Below, piece by piece: positions 32,971 through 41,913 of a DNA stretch of 64,000 nucleotides. Both the position numbers and the translations under genes were made by a program. A model generated the notes under the pieces. That model was not told the origin of the DNA and did not search any database. It saw only the letters and a program-made list of their open reading frames with translations. This DNA comes from Brachybacterium equifaecis. GTDB taxonomy: Bacteria > Actinomycetota > Actinomycetes > Actinomycetales > Dermabacteraceae. Numbering within the stretch: position 1 is the first letter of the stretch; the number at the start of each line of letters is the position of its first letter. The stretch is from assembly GCF_023509525.1 (NCBI RefSeq), contig NZ_JAKNCJ010000009.1, forward strand, positions 1-64,000. Direction: 5' to 3'.

Positions 32971-34290
32971 ATGAGCACCTCGGCGGCGGAGCCCGCCCCC
33001 CTCACCCCGGAACGCCTCGCGGGCGCGCCCACGACCCCTGCGACCGTCGGCCCGACGGGCATCGACGCGCCCCCGGCGCCGCGCGCGCGGATGCTGCCGC
33101 GCGGCATCGTGATCCTGCTGGCGCTCGCCGCGATGTGGATCGTGATCGCCGGGATGCAGCAGGTGGCGGCGCTGATCGTGCCGGTGTTCCTCGCGCTGAA
33201 CCTCATGATCGCCGTGCGGCCGCTCGGCGCCTGGCTCGAGCGGCGCGGCATGCCGCGGATCGTCGGCTCGATCGCGGGCATGCTCACCGTGCTGATCGCG
33301 CTGCTCGCGTTCTTCGGGGCGATCGCCTGGACGATGGTGCAGCTCGTCTCCGTCCTGCCCCAGTACAGCGACCGATTCACCTCCCTGCTGCGCCAGGGGC
33401 TGGACCAGCTGTCCCGGTGGGGAGTCAGCGAGAGCCAGATCAACGACTGGGTCTCCGCGTTCAACGTCTCCAGCCTGCTGGGGGTGCTCAACCAGGCGCT
33501 CAGCTCGATCGGAGCGATCGGCGGCCTGCTCGCCGCGGCCGTCGCCACGATCGTCTTCTTCGGCCTCGACGCCGCAGGGCTGCCCGAGCGCATGCGCGCC
33601 GTGGAGCGCGTGCACCCTCGCGGCTACCACGCCCTCGTGGACTTCTCCCGTTCCGTGCGGACGTACTGGCTGGTCACGACCGCTTTCGGCCTCATCGTCG
33701 CCATCATCGACGGCCTCGCCCTCTGGGCGCTCGGAGTGCCGCTGCCCGGGGTGTGGGCCGTGCTCCTGTTCGTCTGCAACTACATCCCGAACATCGGGTT
33801 CATCTTCGCGATGATCCCTCCCACCCTCATGGCGCTCCTCGAGAAGGGGCCGTGGACCGCGGTGATCGTGGTCGCGCTGTGCGTGGGCGTCGCGATGCTG
33901 CTGCAGGGCCTCGTGCAGCCCCGCGTCACCGGGCGGGCGGTCGGCCTCTCCGCGAGCGTCTCGTTCCTGTCGGTGCTGTTCTGGTCGTGGGTGCTCGGCG
34001 CGGCGGGCGCGCTGCTGTCCGTGCCGATGACGCTGCTGGTCAAGGAGCTGTTCGTGGACTCCGACCCCGACGCCCGCTGGCTGAACGCCTTCCTCGCCGA
34101 CACCGCCGAGGCGGCCGTCGAGTCCCCGACGCAGCGCGTGGCCGACGAGGTCGGCTCCGCGGCGGGGACGGTGCGAGCGGTGGAGGCGGCTGGCGGGGCT
34201 GGCGCGGGCGCGGGCGATGGGGCTGGTGCGGGCGAGCCTGGTGGGGCTGGTGGTGCGGGCGGGGCGGCCGGGGGGTCTCCCGCGGTCTGA
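32971..34290 (+). CDS. AI-2E family transporter (YdiK/PerM-like)
   Basis: 439 residues with about eight transmembrane helices. Family blocks: ALIVPVFLALNLMIAVRPLGAWLERRG, LPQYSDRFTSLLRQGLDQLSRWGV, YWLVTTAFGLIVAIIDGLALWALGVPLPGVWAVLLFVCNYIPNIGF and QPRVTGRAVGLSASVSFLSVLFWSWVLG. These proteins are putative exporters (autoinducer-2 in TqsA, ions or unknown in others). The C-terminal ~45 residues are Gly/Ala repeats. No ribosome-binding site, but TACGAT sits six bases before the ATG, which fits a leaderless transcript. A family B palindrome begins directly after the stop. Confidence 0.85.
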   Translation: MSTSAAEPAPLTPERLAGAPTTPATVGPTGIDAPPAPRARMLPRGIVILLALAAMWIVIAGMQQVAALIVPVFLALNLMIAVRPLGAWLERRGMPRIVGSIAGMLTVLIALLAFFGAIAWTMVQLVSVLPQYSDRFTSLLRQGLDQLSRWGVSESQINDWVSAFNVSSLLGVLNQALSSIGAIGGLLAAAVATIVFFGLDAAGLPERMRAVERVHPRGYHALVDFSRSVRTYWLVTTAFGLIVAIIDGLALWALGVPLPGVWAVLLFVCNYIPNIGFIFAMIPPTLMALLEKGPWTAVIVVALCVGVAMLLQGLVQPRVTGRAVGLSASVSFLSVLFWSWVLGAAGALLSVPMTLLVKELFVDSDPDARWLNAFLADTAEAAVESPTQRVADEVGSAAGTVRAVEAAGGAGAGAGDGAGAGEPGGAGGAGGAAGGSPAV

Positions 34291-34368
34291 TCCGCAAAGT
34301 CCTCGGTCACAGAGCCGCTCGCGTGCCCTGGTGCACGTGAGCGGCCCTCACACCGATCTTTGTGCGGA
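34291..34368. repeat. Palindromic repeat family B, copy 1
   Basis: Begins at the base after the AI-2E-family stop codon and lies between convergent genes. Outer arms CCGCAAAGTCCTCGGT and ACCGATCTTTGTGCGG, inner stem around GTGCCCTGGTGCAC. Probable bidirectional 3' element. Confidence 0.8.
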
Positions 34369-34461
34369 CGACCGCCGAGCGCGGCCGGCCCGCACCGTCG
34401 GCCGCACCGCCGGCCGGCGCCAGAGGTCACCGACGCGCGCGTGCGGTCCGCGCGCGTGCGG

Positions 34462-34926
34462 TCAGAGGTTCTCGCTGACCTCGGCATCGGTGGCGCTGGT
34501 CTCGCCGACGAGCGCGAGCTGCCAGGTCACGCCGAAGCGGTCCTGCACCCAGGCGAACATCCCGAAGCCGTAGTCGCCCAGCGGCATCAGCTCCTGCCCG
34601 CCCTCGCCGAGCGCAGCCAGGACGGCCTTCTGCTCGTCCTCGCCGTCGCACTCGAGCCACAGCGAGACGCCGGGGGTCAGATCCCACTCGTGCTGGATGA
34701 GCGTGTCCGAGGCGCGCATGCGCTGCCCGGCGACCTCGAACTCCGCGAGCATGAGCGCGCCCTCGGCGTGGGCGGGATCGAGGCCCTCGGGCAGGGCCTC
34801 GGGGTCCCAGAAGGTCTGCGAGAGGACGCGGTCGCCCTCGAACAGGCTCGTGTACAGGGCGATCGCCTCGGCGGCGCGCTGGCCGCGGGACGGCTGGAAG
34901 GTGAGGAACGGGATCGTGCGGCGCAT
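34462..34926 (-). CDS. VOC-family protein (PhnB-like)
   Basis: 154 residues, a single PhnB/3-demethylubiquinone-like VOC domain: IPFLTFQPSRGQRAAEAIALYTSLF at the start, LMLAEFEVAGQRMRASD, PGVSLWLECDGEDEQKAVLAAL, GDYGFGMFAWVQDRFGVTWQLAL. Members bind a metal or small ligand; a specific reaction cannot be assigned. ATG 34926 is preceded by AGGAGCACCCC. The open frame further upstream to 35061 overlaps a family B palindrome and is not protein-coding. Divergent from the SRPBCC gene. Confidence 0.8.
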   Translation of the reverse strand: MRRTIPFLTFQPSRGQRAAEAIALYTSLFEGDRVLSQTFWDPEALPEGLDPAHAEGALMLAEFEVAGQRMRASDTLIQHEWDLTPGVSLWLECDGEDEQKAVLAALGEGGQELMPLGDYGFGMFAWVQDRFGVTWQLALVGETSATDAEVSENL

Positions 34927-35351
34927 GGGGTGCTCCTGGAGGTCGGGGGTGGGGTGCGCGGGTGTGCTGCGGGGTGTGCGGGCGGGGGTGCAGGCCGGTT
35001 CTGGAGTGGAGGCCTGCAGGTGGAGGCCTGCGAGGGCTGACACAGGGGGCGGGTTCCGCAAAGTCCTCGGTCCCAGAGCCGGTCGCGTGGACTATGCCAT
35101 GTCAGCGGCTCTCACACCGAGCTTTCTGCGGGGCCCGCGCCGACAGGCGGGAACGACAGGCCGAGACGACATGTCCGACGGGCGGCACCCCGGGCAGTGG
35201 CACCAGCCTGGCACACGGCGCATGATGGGGGCACCTGATCCGCGCGCTGCCCCGACACCGGGTTCGAGCGCCCGATCCGAGACCTGACCTGCGGCCCGGG
35301 CTGAGGCCGACCCCGAGGCCCGTGCTGAGGCCCGACCCTGAGGAGCGCACC
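34927..35351. other. Divergent intergenic region with family B palindrome
   Basis: 425 bp between the divergently transcribed VOC and SRPBCC genes. It holds one family B palindrome (35056-35130). The rest is GC-rich and has no credible ORF, promoter or RNA that I can identify. This is the one copy of family B not at a gene's 3' end. Confidence 0.6.
35056..35130. repeat. Palindromic repeat family B, copy 2 (degenerate)
   Basis: CCGCAAAGTCCTCGGT outer arm is intact, and ACCGAGCTTTCTGCGG is its partner, but the inner stem (GTGGACTATGCCATGTC) has lost pairing. It sits between divergent gene starts. Confidence 0.65.
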
Positions 35352-35864
35352 ATGACCGCAGACCGATCCATCACCGGCGCCCTCGACGGCGCCGACCTCG
35401 TGCTCACCCGCGAGCTCCCCGCCTCCCGGTCCGACGTCTGGTCCCGCCTCGCCGAGTCCGACGGCCTCGCCACCTGGTTCGGCACCTTCACCGGCGATCC
35501 CGCGAGCGGAACGGTGCAGGTCACGGGCACTGCGGAGCCCGGGGAGGCGGAGGCGGCCGAGTACACGATCCACGAGTGCACCCCGGAGGAGGCGCTCGAG
35601 GTCAGCTCGGCCTTCGGCGAGGGGGCATGGCGCCTGCGCGTGGAGCTCGAGGATGCGCCGGGCTCCGACGGCGGGGACAGCACCCGCCTCGTGTTCCGGC
35701 ACATCGACGTGCCCGCCGCGATGCTGGGCGATGTCGGAGCCGGGTGGGAGTGGTACCTGGACCGGCTCACCGCGGCCGTCACCGGTGCGCAGCTGCCGGG
35801 GCTCGAGGTGTGGGAATCGGACTACATGCCGTTCGCTGCTAGGTACGCCGCGCTGCAGGGCTGA
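35352..35864 (+). CDS. SRPBCC-domain protein (AHSA1-like)
   Basis: 170 residues, START/SRPBCC helix-grip fold of the Aha1 C-terminal-like family: DLVLTRELPASRSDVWSRLAESDGLATWFGTF is the characteristic first strand and helices, followed by strands and a final helix GAGWEWYLDRLTAAVTG. These proteins bind hydrophobic ligands; several act as stress proteins or partners of ArsR-type regulators. No partner is adjacent here. ATG 35352 follows GAGGAGCGCACC. Two family B palindromes lie downstream. Confidence 0.82.
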   Translation: MTADRSITGALDGADLVLTRELPASRSDVWSRLAESDGLATWFGTFTGDPASGTVQVTGTAEPGEAEAAEYTIHECTPEEALEVSSAFGEGAWRLRVELEDAPGSDGGDSTRLVFRHIDVPAAMLGDVGAGWEWYLDRLTAAVTGAQLPGLEVWESDYMPFAARYAALQG

Positions 35865-35903
35865 TCGGGCTGGTCGGCCAGCTCGGGCTGCTCGAACTTC
35901 GTC

Positions 35904-35978
35904 AGCAGAAACCTCGCTGTGAGGGCCGCTCACGTGCACCAGTGCACGTGAGCGGCCCTGGGACCGCGGACTTTGCGG
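35904..35978. repeat. Palindromic repeat family B, copy 3
   Basis: Inner stem GAGGGCCGCTCACGTG / CACGTGAGCGGCCCT is uninterrupted around the core CACGTGCACCAGTGCACGTG, with the outer arm GACTTTGCGG on the right. It lies 3' of the SRPBCC gene. Confidence 0.8.
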
Positions 35979-36085
35979 TTCCTGCTGCGGAGAGGCCACG
36001 AGCCGGCCCCGCCGGGGTCAAGCCCCTGCGAATCGAGACCTGGCCGGGCAGCACACCCTCGCCCGCCGAGGCACACGCATCACCC

Positions 36086-36161
36086 CAGCAGAAACCGCGG
36101 TGTGAGAGCCGCTCACGTGCATCAGTGCACGTGGGTGGCCCTGTGACCGAGGACTTTGCGG
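36086..36161. repeat. Palindromic repeat family B, copy 4
   Basis: Same orientation and left end (CAGCAGAAACC) as copy 3. Core CACGTGCATCAGTGCACGTG, right arm ACCGAGGACTTTGCGG. It is about 192 bp before the aldo/keto reductase stop, between convergent genes. Confidence 0.8.
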
Positions 36162-36353
36162 TACCGCCAGCGAGTGGCCGCAGCTGATGCCGTATCGGGC
36201 GGGATTCTGTCGGTCGATCGGACATGGCCAGGGCTGCCCGCATCCCATCGCGTGCCGGCCCGGCCGCGTCTGCCGGGGGCCCGCCCTCCTGCAGTGCCCC
36301 CGCCCCGCCCCGCCGCACCCCGCTGCCGGCCCCGCGCTCCCGCGGCCCCCGCC

Positions 36354-37292
36354 TCAGGGGACGATGTGCCCCGCGGTCCGGAACAGCTCGTACCACTCGG
36401 CCCGCGTCAGCGGCAGCTCCGAGCCCGCGGCGGCGTCGCGCACACGCTGCGGGGTGGTCGTCCCGAGCACGACCTGCATCTGCGCAGGGTGACGGGTGAT
36501 CCAGGCGGTCGCGATGGCCTCCGGCGCCACCTCGTACTTCGCCGCCAGACGGTCGATCACGGCGTTCAGCTCGCCGTACTTCTCGTTGCCGAGGAACACC
36601 CCGTCGAAGAAGCCGCCCTGGAACGGCGACCACGCCTGGATCGTGATGTCGTTGAGGCGGCAGTAGTCGACGATGCCGCCGCCGTCGATCGTCATGGACT
36701 GGTCCTGCTCGGACATGTTCGAGGAGATGCCCTGGGCGATGATCGGGGAGTGCGTGATCGACAGCTGCAGCTGGTTCGCGACGAGCTTCTGCTCCACCGA
36801 CTTCTGCAGCAGCGCGATCTGACGCGGGGTGTGGTTGGAGACGCCGAAGGCGCGCACCTTCCCGCTCGCGTGCAGTTCGTCGAAGGCGCGAGCGACCTCG
36901 TCGGGCTCCACGAGGGCGTCGGGGCGGTGCAGCAGGAGGATGTCGAGGTAGTCGGTGTCCAGCGCCTTCAGCGAGCCCTCCACCTGCGCGGTGATGTGCT
37001 CGTAGGAGTAGTCGAAGTACGTGCCGGACTCCGAGGGCACGATGCCGCACTTGGTCTGGATCGTGACCTGCTCGCGCTCCGACGGCGTGAGCTGCATGGC
37101 CTCCGCGAACCGGCGCTCGCACAGGTGGTCCCCGCCGTAGATATCGGCGTGGTCGACGAAGTCGATGCCCGCATCGCGCGCGGTGCGCACGAGCTCGCGG
37201 ATCTCGTCGTCGGACTTCTGATCGATCCGCATCAGCCCGAGCACGACGTTCGGGACGGCGATGTCGGTGCCGGGGAGGGTGAACTGGCGCAT
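36354..37292 (-). CDS. Aldo/keto reductase (YdhF-like)
   Basis: 312 residues, AKR barrel: VVLGLMRIDQKS, GIDFVDHADIYGGDHLCERRF (Asp and Tyr of the tetrad), IQTKCGI (Lys), LLLHRPDALVEP (His), AFGVSNHTP and QAWSPFQGGFF. The split order and the MRI motif match YdhF/YcsN-type oxidoreductases, NADPH-dependent enzymes of uncertain substrate. ATG 37292 has AGGAGCCCCC upstream; the open frame to 37391 is discarded. It is divergent from the aldehyde dehydrogenase gene, with 215 bp between starts. Confidence 0.84.
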   Translation of the reverse strand: MRQFTLPGTDIAVPNVVLGLMRIDQKSDDEIRELVRTARDAGIDFVDHADIYGGDHLCERRFAEAMQLTPSEREQVTIQTKCGIVPSESGTYFDYSYEHITAQVEGSLKALDTDYLDILLLHRPDALVEPDEVARAFDELHASGKVRAFGVSNHTPRQIALLQKSVEQKLVANQLQLSITHSPIIAQGISSNMSEQDQSMTIDGGGIVDYCRLNDITIQAWSPFQGGFFDGVFLGNEKYGELNAVIDRLAAKYEVAPEAIATAWITRHPAQMQVVLGTTTPQRVRDAAAGSELPLTRAEWYELFRTAGHIVP

Positions 37293-37507
37293 GAGGGGGC
37301 TCCTGGGGGTGGCGGGGAGGGCTGGAGCCAGCGTAGTGGTGCCCTGGGCGGGTGCCCGCTGCCGAGATCCAGCCGCCCGGGTGCGCTGCACCCCAGCCGC
37401 TCCGTCCGACGCCCTGCCGACTGACAGCCCCCTCTCCTACGATCGGCTCCATCAGCGCCCGGCCCCGCAACCCCGGCCGGTGCGCTCGCCGAGCGAAGGA
37501 GCAGAGC

Positions 37508-39025
37508 ATGTCGGACCCCCGTCCCGCCGAAGGCGCCCCTGCGGCTGAGGATCGCCGCCCTCCTGCGATCACTCGCGCCGAGAAGGTCGCTGCCGCCGCC
37601 CCGCCCACCACCGACCGCGCAGTCATCGAGCAGCGCGTCGCCCGCGCCCGCCGCGCCGCTGACGCTGGGGTTCCCCGCCCGGTCGAGTGGCGCGAGGCCC
37701 AGCTGAAGGCGCTGCGCGCGATGGTGCTGGAGAACCGGGAGCGCTTCGAGCAGGCGCTGTGGACGGATCTGCGCAAGAACGCCACCGAAGCCCAGGTCAC
37801 CGAGCTCTCGCAGGTGGTCGCGGAGGTCGACCACGCGCTGAAGAACCTGCGCTCCTGGATGAAGCCTCAGCGAGCGAGCCTGCCGCTGGTCCTGCAGCCG
37901 GCGTCGGCCCGTCTCGAGGCGGAGCCGCTCGGCACGGTGCTGGTGATCGCGCCCTGGAACTATCCGGTGCAGCTGCTCCTGGTCCCTGTTCTCGGCGCGA
38001 TCGCCGCTGGCAACGCCGTCGTGCTGAAGCCCAGCGAGATCACCCCCCACGTCTCCGCCCTGCTCGCCGAGCTCGTCCCCCAGCACCTCGATCCTGACGC
38101 CGTCCAGATCGTCGAGGGCGGGGTCGAGGAGACGACCGCCCTGCTGGAGCACCGGTTCGACCACATCGTCTTCACCGGCAACGGGACCGTGGGAAGGGTC
38201 GTGATGCGCGCGGCTGCGGAGCATCTGACCCCTGTCACATTGGAGCTCGGCGGCAAGTCCCCGCTGTGGTTCGACGACGACGCCCATCTCGAGGAGGCCG
38301 CGCGCCGCTTCGCCTGGGCGAAGTATCTGAACGCTGGCCAGACCTGCATCGCGCCCGACTACGTGCTCACCACCCCCGAGCGCGTCGGCCCGCTCGCCGC
38401 CGCGATCGAGCGGGCGATCGAGGCCCTCTACGGCGACGCCGGCACGAGCCCCGACTTCGGGCGCATCGTCAGCCCGAAGCAGTTCGATCGCACCGCCGCC
38501 TACATCGCGCAGGGCGAGGTGCTCGTCGGCGGGCAGACCCAGCGCGAGGACCTCTTCATCGCGCCGACGGTCCTGCGCATGGAGCAGCCCGCCGACCCTG
38601 CCGCGGAGCGCACCGAGGCCACGACCCCCGCGGTGCTGCGCGAGGAGATCTTCGCGCCGATCCTGCCGATCGTTCCCGTGGCCGACGTGGACGCCGCGAT
38701 CGCCTACATCCGGGCCGACGAGAAGCCGCTGGCCCTCTACGTGTTCACCGCGGACGACGCGGTGCGCGAGGCGCTCATCGCGCGGACGTCCTCGGGCGCG
38801 GTGGTCGACGGCGCCGCGATCCTGCAGGCCGCGGCGCCCACCGTCCCCTTCGGCGGGGTGGGGGAGAGCGGCATGGGCAGCTACCACGGGCAGACGTCGT
38901 TCGAGCGGTTCAGCCACCGCAAGCCCGTGGTCACCAAGCCCTACGCGCCCGAGACGCTGCGCATGATCATGCCGCCCTTCTCCGCCGCCAAGCGCGCGAT
39001 CGTGCGGAGGGTGTTCGGGGTCTAG
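37508..39025 (+). CDS. NAD(P)-dependent aldehyde dehydrogenase
   Basis: 505 residues. Complete ALDH: APWNYPVQLLLVPVLGAIAAGNAVVLKPSE (coenzyme binding), FTGNGTVGR, catalytic Glu in LELGGKSP (near 247) and nucleophilic Cys in LNAGQTCIAPDYV (near 280), and the ending VPFGGVGESGMGSYHGQTSFERFSHRKPV. This class-3-like pattern (short C-terminus plus hydrophobic tail) resembles enzymes oxidising fatty or aromatic aldehydes. ATG 37508 follows AAGGAGCAGAGC. A family A palindrome follows it in the convergent gap to the MFS gene. Confidence 0.9.
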   Translation: MSDPRPAEGAPAAEDRRPPAITRAEKVAAAAPPTTDRAVIEQRVARARRAADAGVPRPVEWREAQLKALRAMVLENRERFEQALWTDLRKNATEAQVTELSQVVAEVDHALKNLRSWMKPQRASLPLVLQPASARLEAEPLGTVLVIAPWNYPVQLLLVPVLGAIAAGNAVVLKPSEITPHVSALLAELVPQHLDPDAVQIVEGGVEETTALLEHRFDHIVFTGNGTVGRVVMRAAAEHLTPVTLELGGKSPLWFDDDAHLEEAARRFAWAKYLNAGQTCIAPDYVLTTPERVGPLAAAIERAIEALYGDAGTSPDFGRIVSPKQFDRTAAYIAQGEVLVGGQTQREDLFIAPTVLRMEQPADPAAERTEATTPAVLREEIFAPILPIVPVADVDAAIAYIRADEKPLALYVFTADDAVREALIARTSSGAVVDGAAILQAAAPTVPFGGVGESGMGSYHGQTSFERFSHRKPVVTKPYAPETLRMIMPPFSAAKRAIVRRVFGV

Positions 39026-39168
39026 CGCGCCTCGGGGGCCGGAGGCGGGCCGGAGGCGGGGTGGGGCGCGCCTCCGGGGCCGGAGGCGGGGCGGGGGCGG
39101 GGCGGTCCGAGGGACCGGGTCGCCGGGCCTGGGCCGACGGGACCGGGACCGGCCTGACTGCCGACTTT

Positions 39169-39221
39169 GGCCCGCCCTCGTACCCTTCGCGCGCCGGAAA
39201 GGTACCTGAGCGCACCGGAAT
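39169..39221. repeat. Palindromic repeat family A, copy 4 (degenerate)
   Basis: CCCGCCCTCGTACCCTTCGC paired imperfectly with GGAAAGGTACCTGAGCGCACC. It lies between the convergent aldehyde dehydrogenase and MFS genes, again at 3' ends. Confidence 0.6.
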
Positions 39222-39315
39222 GCCGGCGTGGGCGAGAGCGCCCCGCTCGACCGCCGCCCGGCCCCGCCCAATCTTGCGCCGCCCGGCTCCGCCGGCCCCG
39301 CCTTGGCCCTGCTCG

Positions 39316-40800
39316 TCAGCCCGCGACCGTCTGCGCCGGGGGCTTCCGACCGATCCCCAGCGACAGCACCCCCGCCGCGGCCACTGCGATCGCGGCGACC
39401 AGGAACGCGGTGCCGGCCCCGTCGGCCAGCGCCACCGCTTCGGCTGCGCCGCCGGACCGCGAGCCCTCCGAGACGGCGCTGAAGATCGCGATCAGCGCCG
39501 CGGTGCCGGCGGCTCCCGCGAGCTGCTGGGCGGTGTTGAGGATCGCCGAGCCGTGCCCGTACAGCGGGGCGGGCAGGGAGCCCAGCGCCGCGGTCATCAG
39601 GGGGGAGAGGCACGCGGCGAGGCCGATGGAGAACACCACATGGATCAGCGCGATCTGCCACACCGAGGTGGTCTCGTCGACCGTGGACAGCCAGGCGAGG
39701 GCCCCGAAGGCGAACACCATGCCGGGGATGACCACGGGGCGGGGGCCGACGCGGTCGAACAGGCGCCCGGCCACGGGGGAGAGCACCGTCTCCACGAGCC
39801 CTCCGGGCATCAGCACGAGCCCGGTGGCCAGCGCGCTGGCCAGCAGCGATCCCTGCAGGTACAGGGGAAGAGTGTTCATGACGCCGAGCAGGGCGGCGAA
39901 CAGCACGAGCAGCGCGATGAGCGGGACGGTGAAGCCGGGCACGGCGAGCGGGCGCAGGTCCAGCAGCGCGCTCTCGGTGCGGGCGAGCCTGAGCTGGCGC
40001 CCGACGAACAGGGCGAGCCCCAGTGCACCGGCGACGCTGACGCCGATCGCGACCAGGGCCGCGGAGCCGCCGGCGAGGATGATGCCGATCGAGCTGAGCC
40101 CGTAGACCAGCCCGCCGAACGCCACGACCGACAGCAGCACCGAGAGCACGTCCAGCGGAACGTGCACGGGCGTGCTGACGTTGCGCAGGCGCATCATGCC
40201 GAGGATGCCGGCGGCGGCGACGAGCGGCACCATGATCCAGAAGATCCCGTGCCACGTGGTCACGGCGAGAACGGCGCCGGCGACCGTCGGCCCGAGGGCC
40301 GGGCCCACGGCCATCACCACCGCGATCACGCCCATCACCGATCCGCGGCGCTCGGCGGGCACCAGCGTCATGGTGACCGTCAGCATGAGGGGAAGGAGCA
40401 TCGCGGTGCCGAGGCCCTGCCCGATGCGCCCGAGCAGCAACACGGCGAAGGTCGGCGCGAGCGCGGCCAGCACGGTCCCCACCAGGAACGATCCCACCGC
40501 GGCGGCGAAGACCGCCCTCGTGGTGAAGCGCTCCAGCATCCAGCCGGTGGTCGGCATGACCACGGCCATGGTGAGCAGGAAGCCGGTCAGCAGCCACTGC
40601 GCGGTCGCCGCGGAGACGGCGTAGTCCGCCATCACAGCGGGCAGCGCGACCGCGACAGTGGTCTCGTTGAGCATCATGACGAACGCGGAGCCCATCAGGA
40701 TCGCGAGGACGGAGCGCACCTGAGCGCTCAGTGCAGGAGCCGGCGCGGCCGTGCCCGCGGGATCGATGGAAGCGGCGGGCTGGGACGGGTCGGTGACCAT
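39316..40800 (-). CDS. MFS multidrug-type transporter (DHA2/EmrB-QacA-like)
   Basis: 494 residues with about 14 hydrophobic segments. Motifs: MLNETTVAVALPAVMADY (motif D1-like), QWLLTGFLLTMAVVMPTTGWMLERF (motif A region), LLLGRIGQGLGTAMLLPLM (motif B) and GPALGPTVAGAV (motif C, typical of antiporters). Drug:H+ antiporters of this type expel hydrophobic cations or other toxic compounds. Start ATG 40800 fits the N-terminus; the ribosome-binding site is weak. No regulator is adjacent; the upstream ADP-ribosylglycohydrolase gene on the other side is on the same strand. Confidence 0.88.
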   Translation of the reverse strand: MVTDPSQPAASIDPAGTAAPAPALSAQVRSVLAILMGSAFVMMLNETTVAVALPAVMADYAVSAATAQWLLTGFLLTMAVVMPTTGWMLERFTTRAVFAAAVGSFLVGTVLAALAPTFAVLLLGRIGQGLGTAMLLPLMLTVTMTLVPAERRGSVMGVIAVVMAVGPALGPTVAGAVLAVTTWHGIFWIMVPLVAAAGILGMMRLRNVSTPVHVPLDVLSVLLSVVAFGGLVYGLSSIGIILAGGSAALVAIGVSVAGALGLALFVGRQLRLARTESALLDLRPLAVPGFTVPLIALLVLFAALLGVMNTLPLYLQGSLLASALATGLVLMPGGLVETVLSPVAGRLFDRVGPRPVVIPGMVFAFGALAWLSTVDETTSVWQIALIHVVFSIGLAACLSPLMTAALGSLPAPLYGHGSAILNTAQQLAGAAGTAALIAIFSAVSEGSRSGGAAEAVALADGAGTAFLVAAIAVAAAGVLSLGIGRKPPAQTVAG

Positions 40801-40902
40801 GGAGGACTCGTTCTTCGTGCAGGGCCCCGTGACGGGGAGGAGCCGGCGCCGAGGCGCAGCCGCTTCGACGCTAGCCGAACCACCGTGCGCGGTTGTCTCC
40901 GT

Positions 40903-41739
40903 TCACTCTCTTGCCGCGCGCTCCAGCAGCTCCTGGCCGACGAGCTCGTCGAGCAGACCCCTCGGAGCGGCCATCGCCTCCCCGCCCGCGACCGCGCACA
41001 GCGCGCCGAACACCGCGGCGATCGAGTCGGTGTCTTCGCCGGCGGCATTGATCGCGGCGATGCCCTCCGTGAAAGAGGCGGCTTCGTGGAAGCGCTGGCG
41101 AGCGTGGATCAGCGTGTGCTCGCTGAAGCCCGACGGCGGAGTCTGCGCGAAGAGGGCGGGATCGACCGGCGGCACCGGTGCGCCGGCGCCCGCTGCAGAG
41201 AGGATGCCGAACAGCTCGGAGGCGTCGGCCGCGGCCTTGTCGCCGTTGTGCGTGGTGCGCACGAGAGCCTCGAGATGCTCCGCGCCCGCACCGGAGGCGT
41301 GCACGGCGATAGCGACCATGAGGCACGCGTTGCCCGAGGAGGTGCTCGGCTCGACCTGCTCCCCGCGGGCGATGCGGGAGATCGCATGGCTCGTCTGGTT
41401 GCCGACGTCCAAGCGTTGCCCCTGCGCGGTGAACGCCCCGTTCCTCCAGGCCAGGAGGTTCTCCCGGTAGGCGGGGACCGGATCCTCGGGGGAGCGGCGC
41501 AGGGCGTCGAGCACCATCAGGACGATCTGGGTGTCGTCCGTCCAGGTGCCGTAGTCCGCCTCGCCGCCGAGGATCCGGACCCGCGGCCGCTCCCCGCCCG
41601 GAGCGAAGGTGTCCAGCGGCAGCTCGCGACCAGGGTGCAGGCCGAGCTCATAGGGCGCGCCGAGCGCGTCGGCGGCGGCGACGGTGCGGACCAGGTCGAG
41701 ACGGTGCTGATCGATCCGGTGCTGATCGAGACGGTTCAT
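40903..41739 (-). CDS. ADP-ribosylglycohydrolase family protein
   Basis: 278 residues. ARH fold with the metal-binding TWTDDTQIVLMVLDAL, later HNGDKAAADASELFGIL and the second metal site INAAGEDTDSIAAVFGALCAVAGG. Such enzymes remove ADP-ribose from proteins (DraG, ARH) or cleave related N-glycosidic bonds using Mg2+. The start at ATG 41739 has GAGGAGCCGCC upstream; the frame is open for 750 codons upstream only because it runs antisense to the PTS gene. It is divergent from that gene with 174 bp between starts. No ADP-ribosyltransferase partner is seen. Confidence 0.85.
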   Translation of the reverse strand: MNRLDQHRIDQHRLDLVRTVAAADALGAPYELGLHPGRELPLDTFAPGGERPRVRILGGEADYGTWTDDTQIVLMVLDALRRSPEDPVPAYRENLLAWRNGAFTAQGQRLDVGNQTSHAISRIARGEQVEPSTSSGNACLMVAIAVHASGAGAEHLEALVRTTHNGDKAAADASELFGILSAAGAGAPVPPVDPALFAQTPPSGFSEHTLIHARQRFHEAASFTEGIAAINAAGEDTDSIAAVFGALCAVAGGEAMAAPRGLLDELVGQELLERAARE

Positions 41740-41913
41740 GGCGGCTCCTCGTGGTGTCGAGCGGTGCGTCAGGCGCTGCAGATGAGGGGACCCTACGGCG
41801 GGGCTCCGACATTCGAGGCCGCCGACCGGGCAGAGTGGCCTGCGGCCTGCAGGGATGTCTCCCCGTCGGCCGCGCATCCCCACCTCACCCGCCTCGAGAG
41901 GACCCCCACCCCC

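Larger units (their letters stand above)
35865..36353. other. Convergent intergenic region with two family B palindromes
   Basis: 489 bp between the 3' ends of the SRPBCC gene and the aldo/keto reductase gene. Copies 3 and 4 of the family B palindrome lie in the same orientation about 182 bp apart. Remaining sequence is GC-rich, without a credible gene. Confidence 0.6.

Noticed and set aside
34291-36161. Family B repeats as a CRISPR array
   Set aside because: Copies are irregularly spaced, themselves long palindromes, spread over 21 kb, and there are no cas genes.
37232-40597. A 1121-codon minus-strand open frame
   Set aside because: Shadow frame of the MFS gene and antisense of the aldehyde dehydrogenase; no conserved motif.
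38266-41900. A long plus-strand open frame upstream of nagE, continuous with it
   Set aside because: The part before 41914 is an out-of-frame or antisense shadow of the aldehyde dehydrogenase, MFS and ADP-ribosylglycohydrolase genes; only the EIICBA part has homology.
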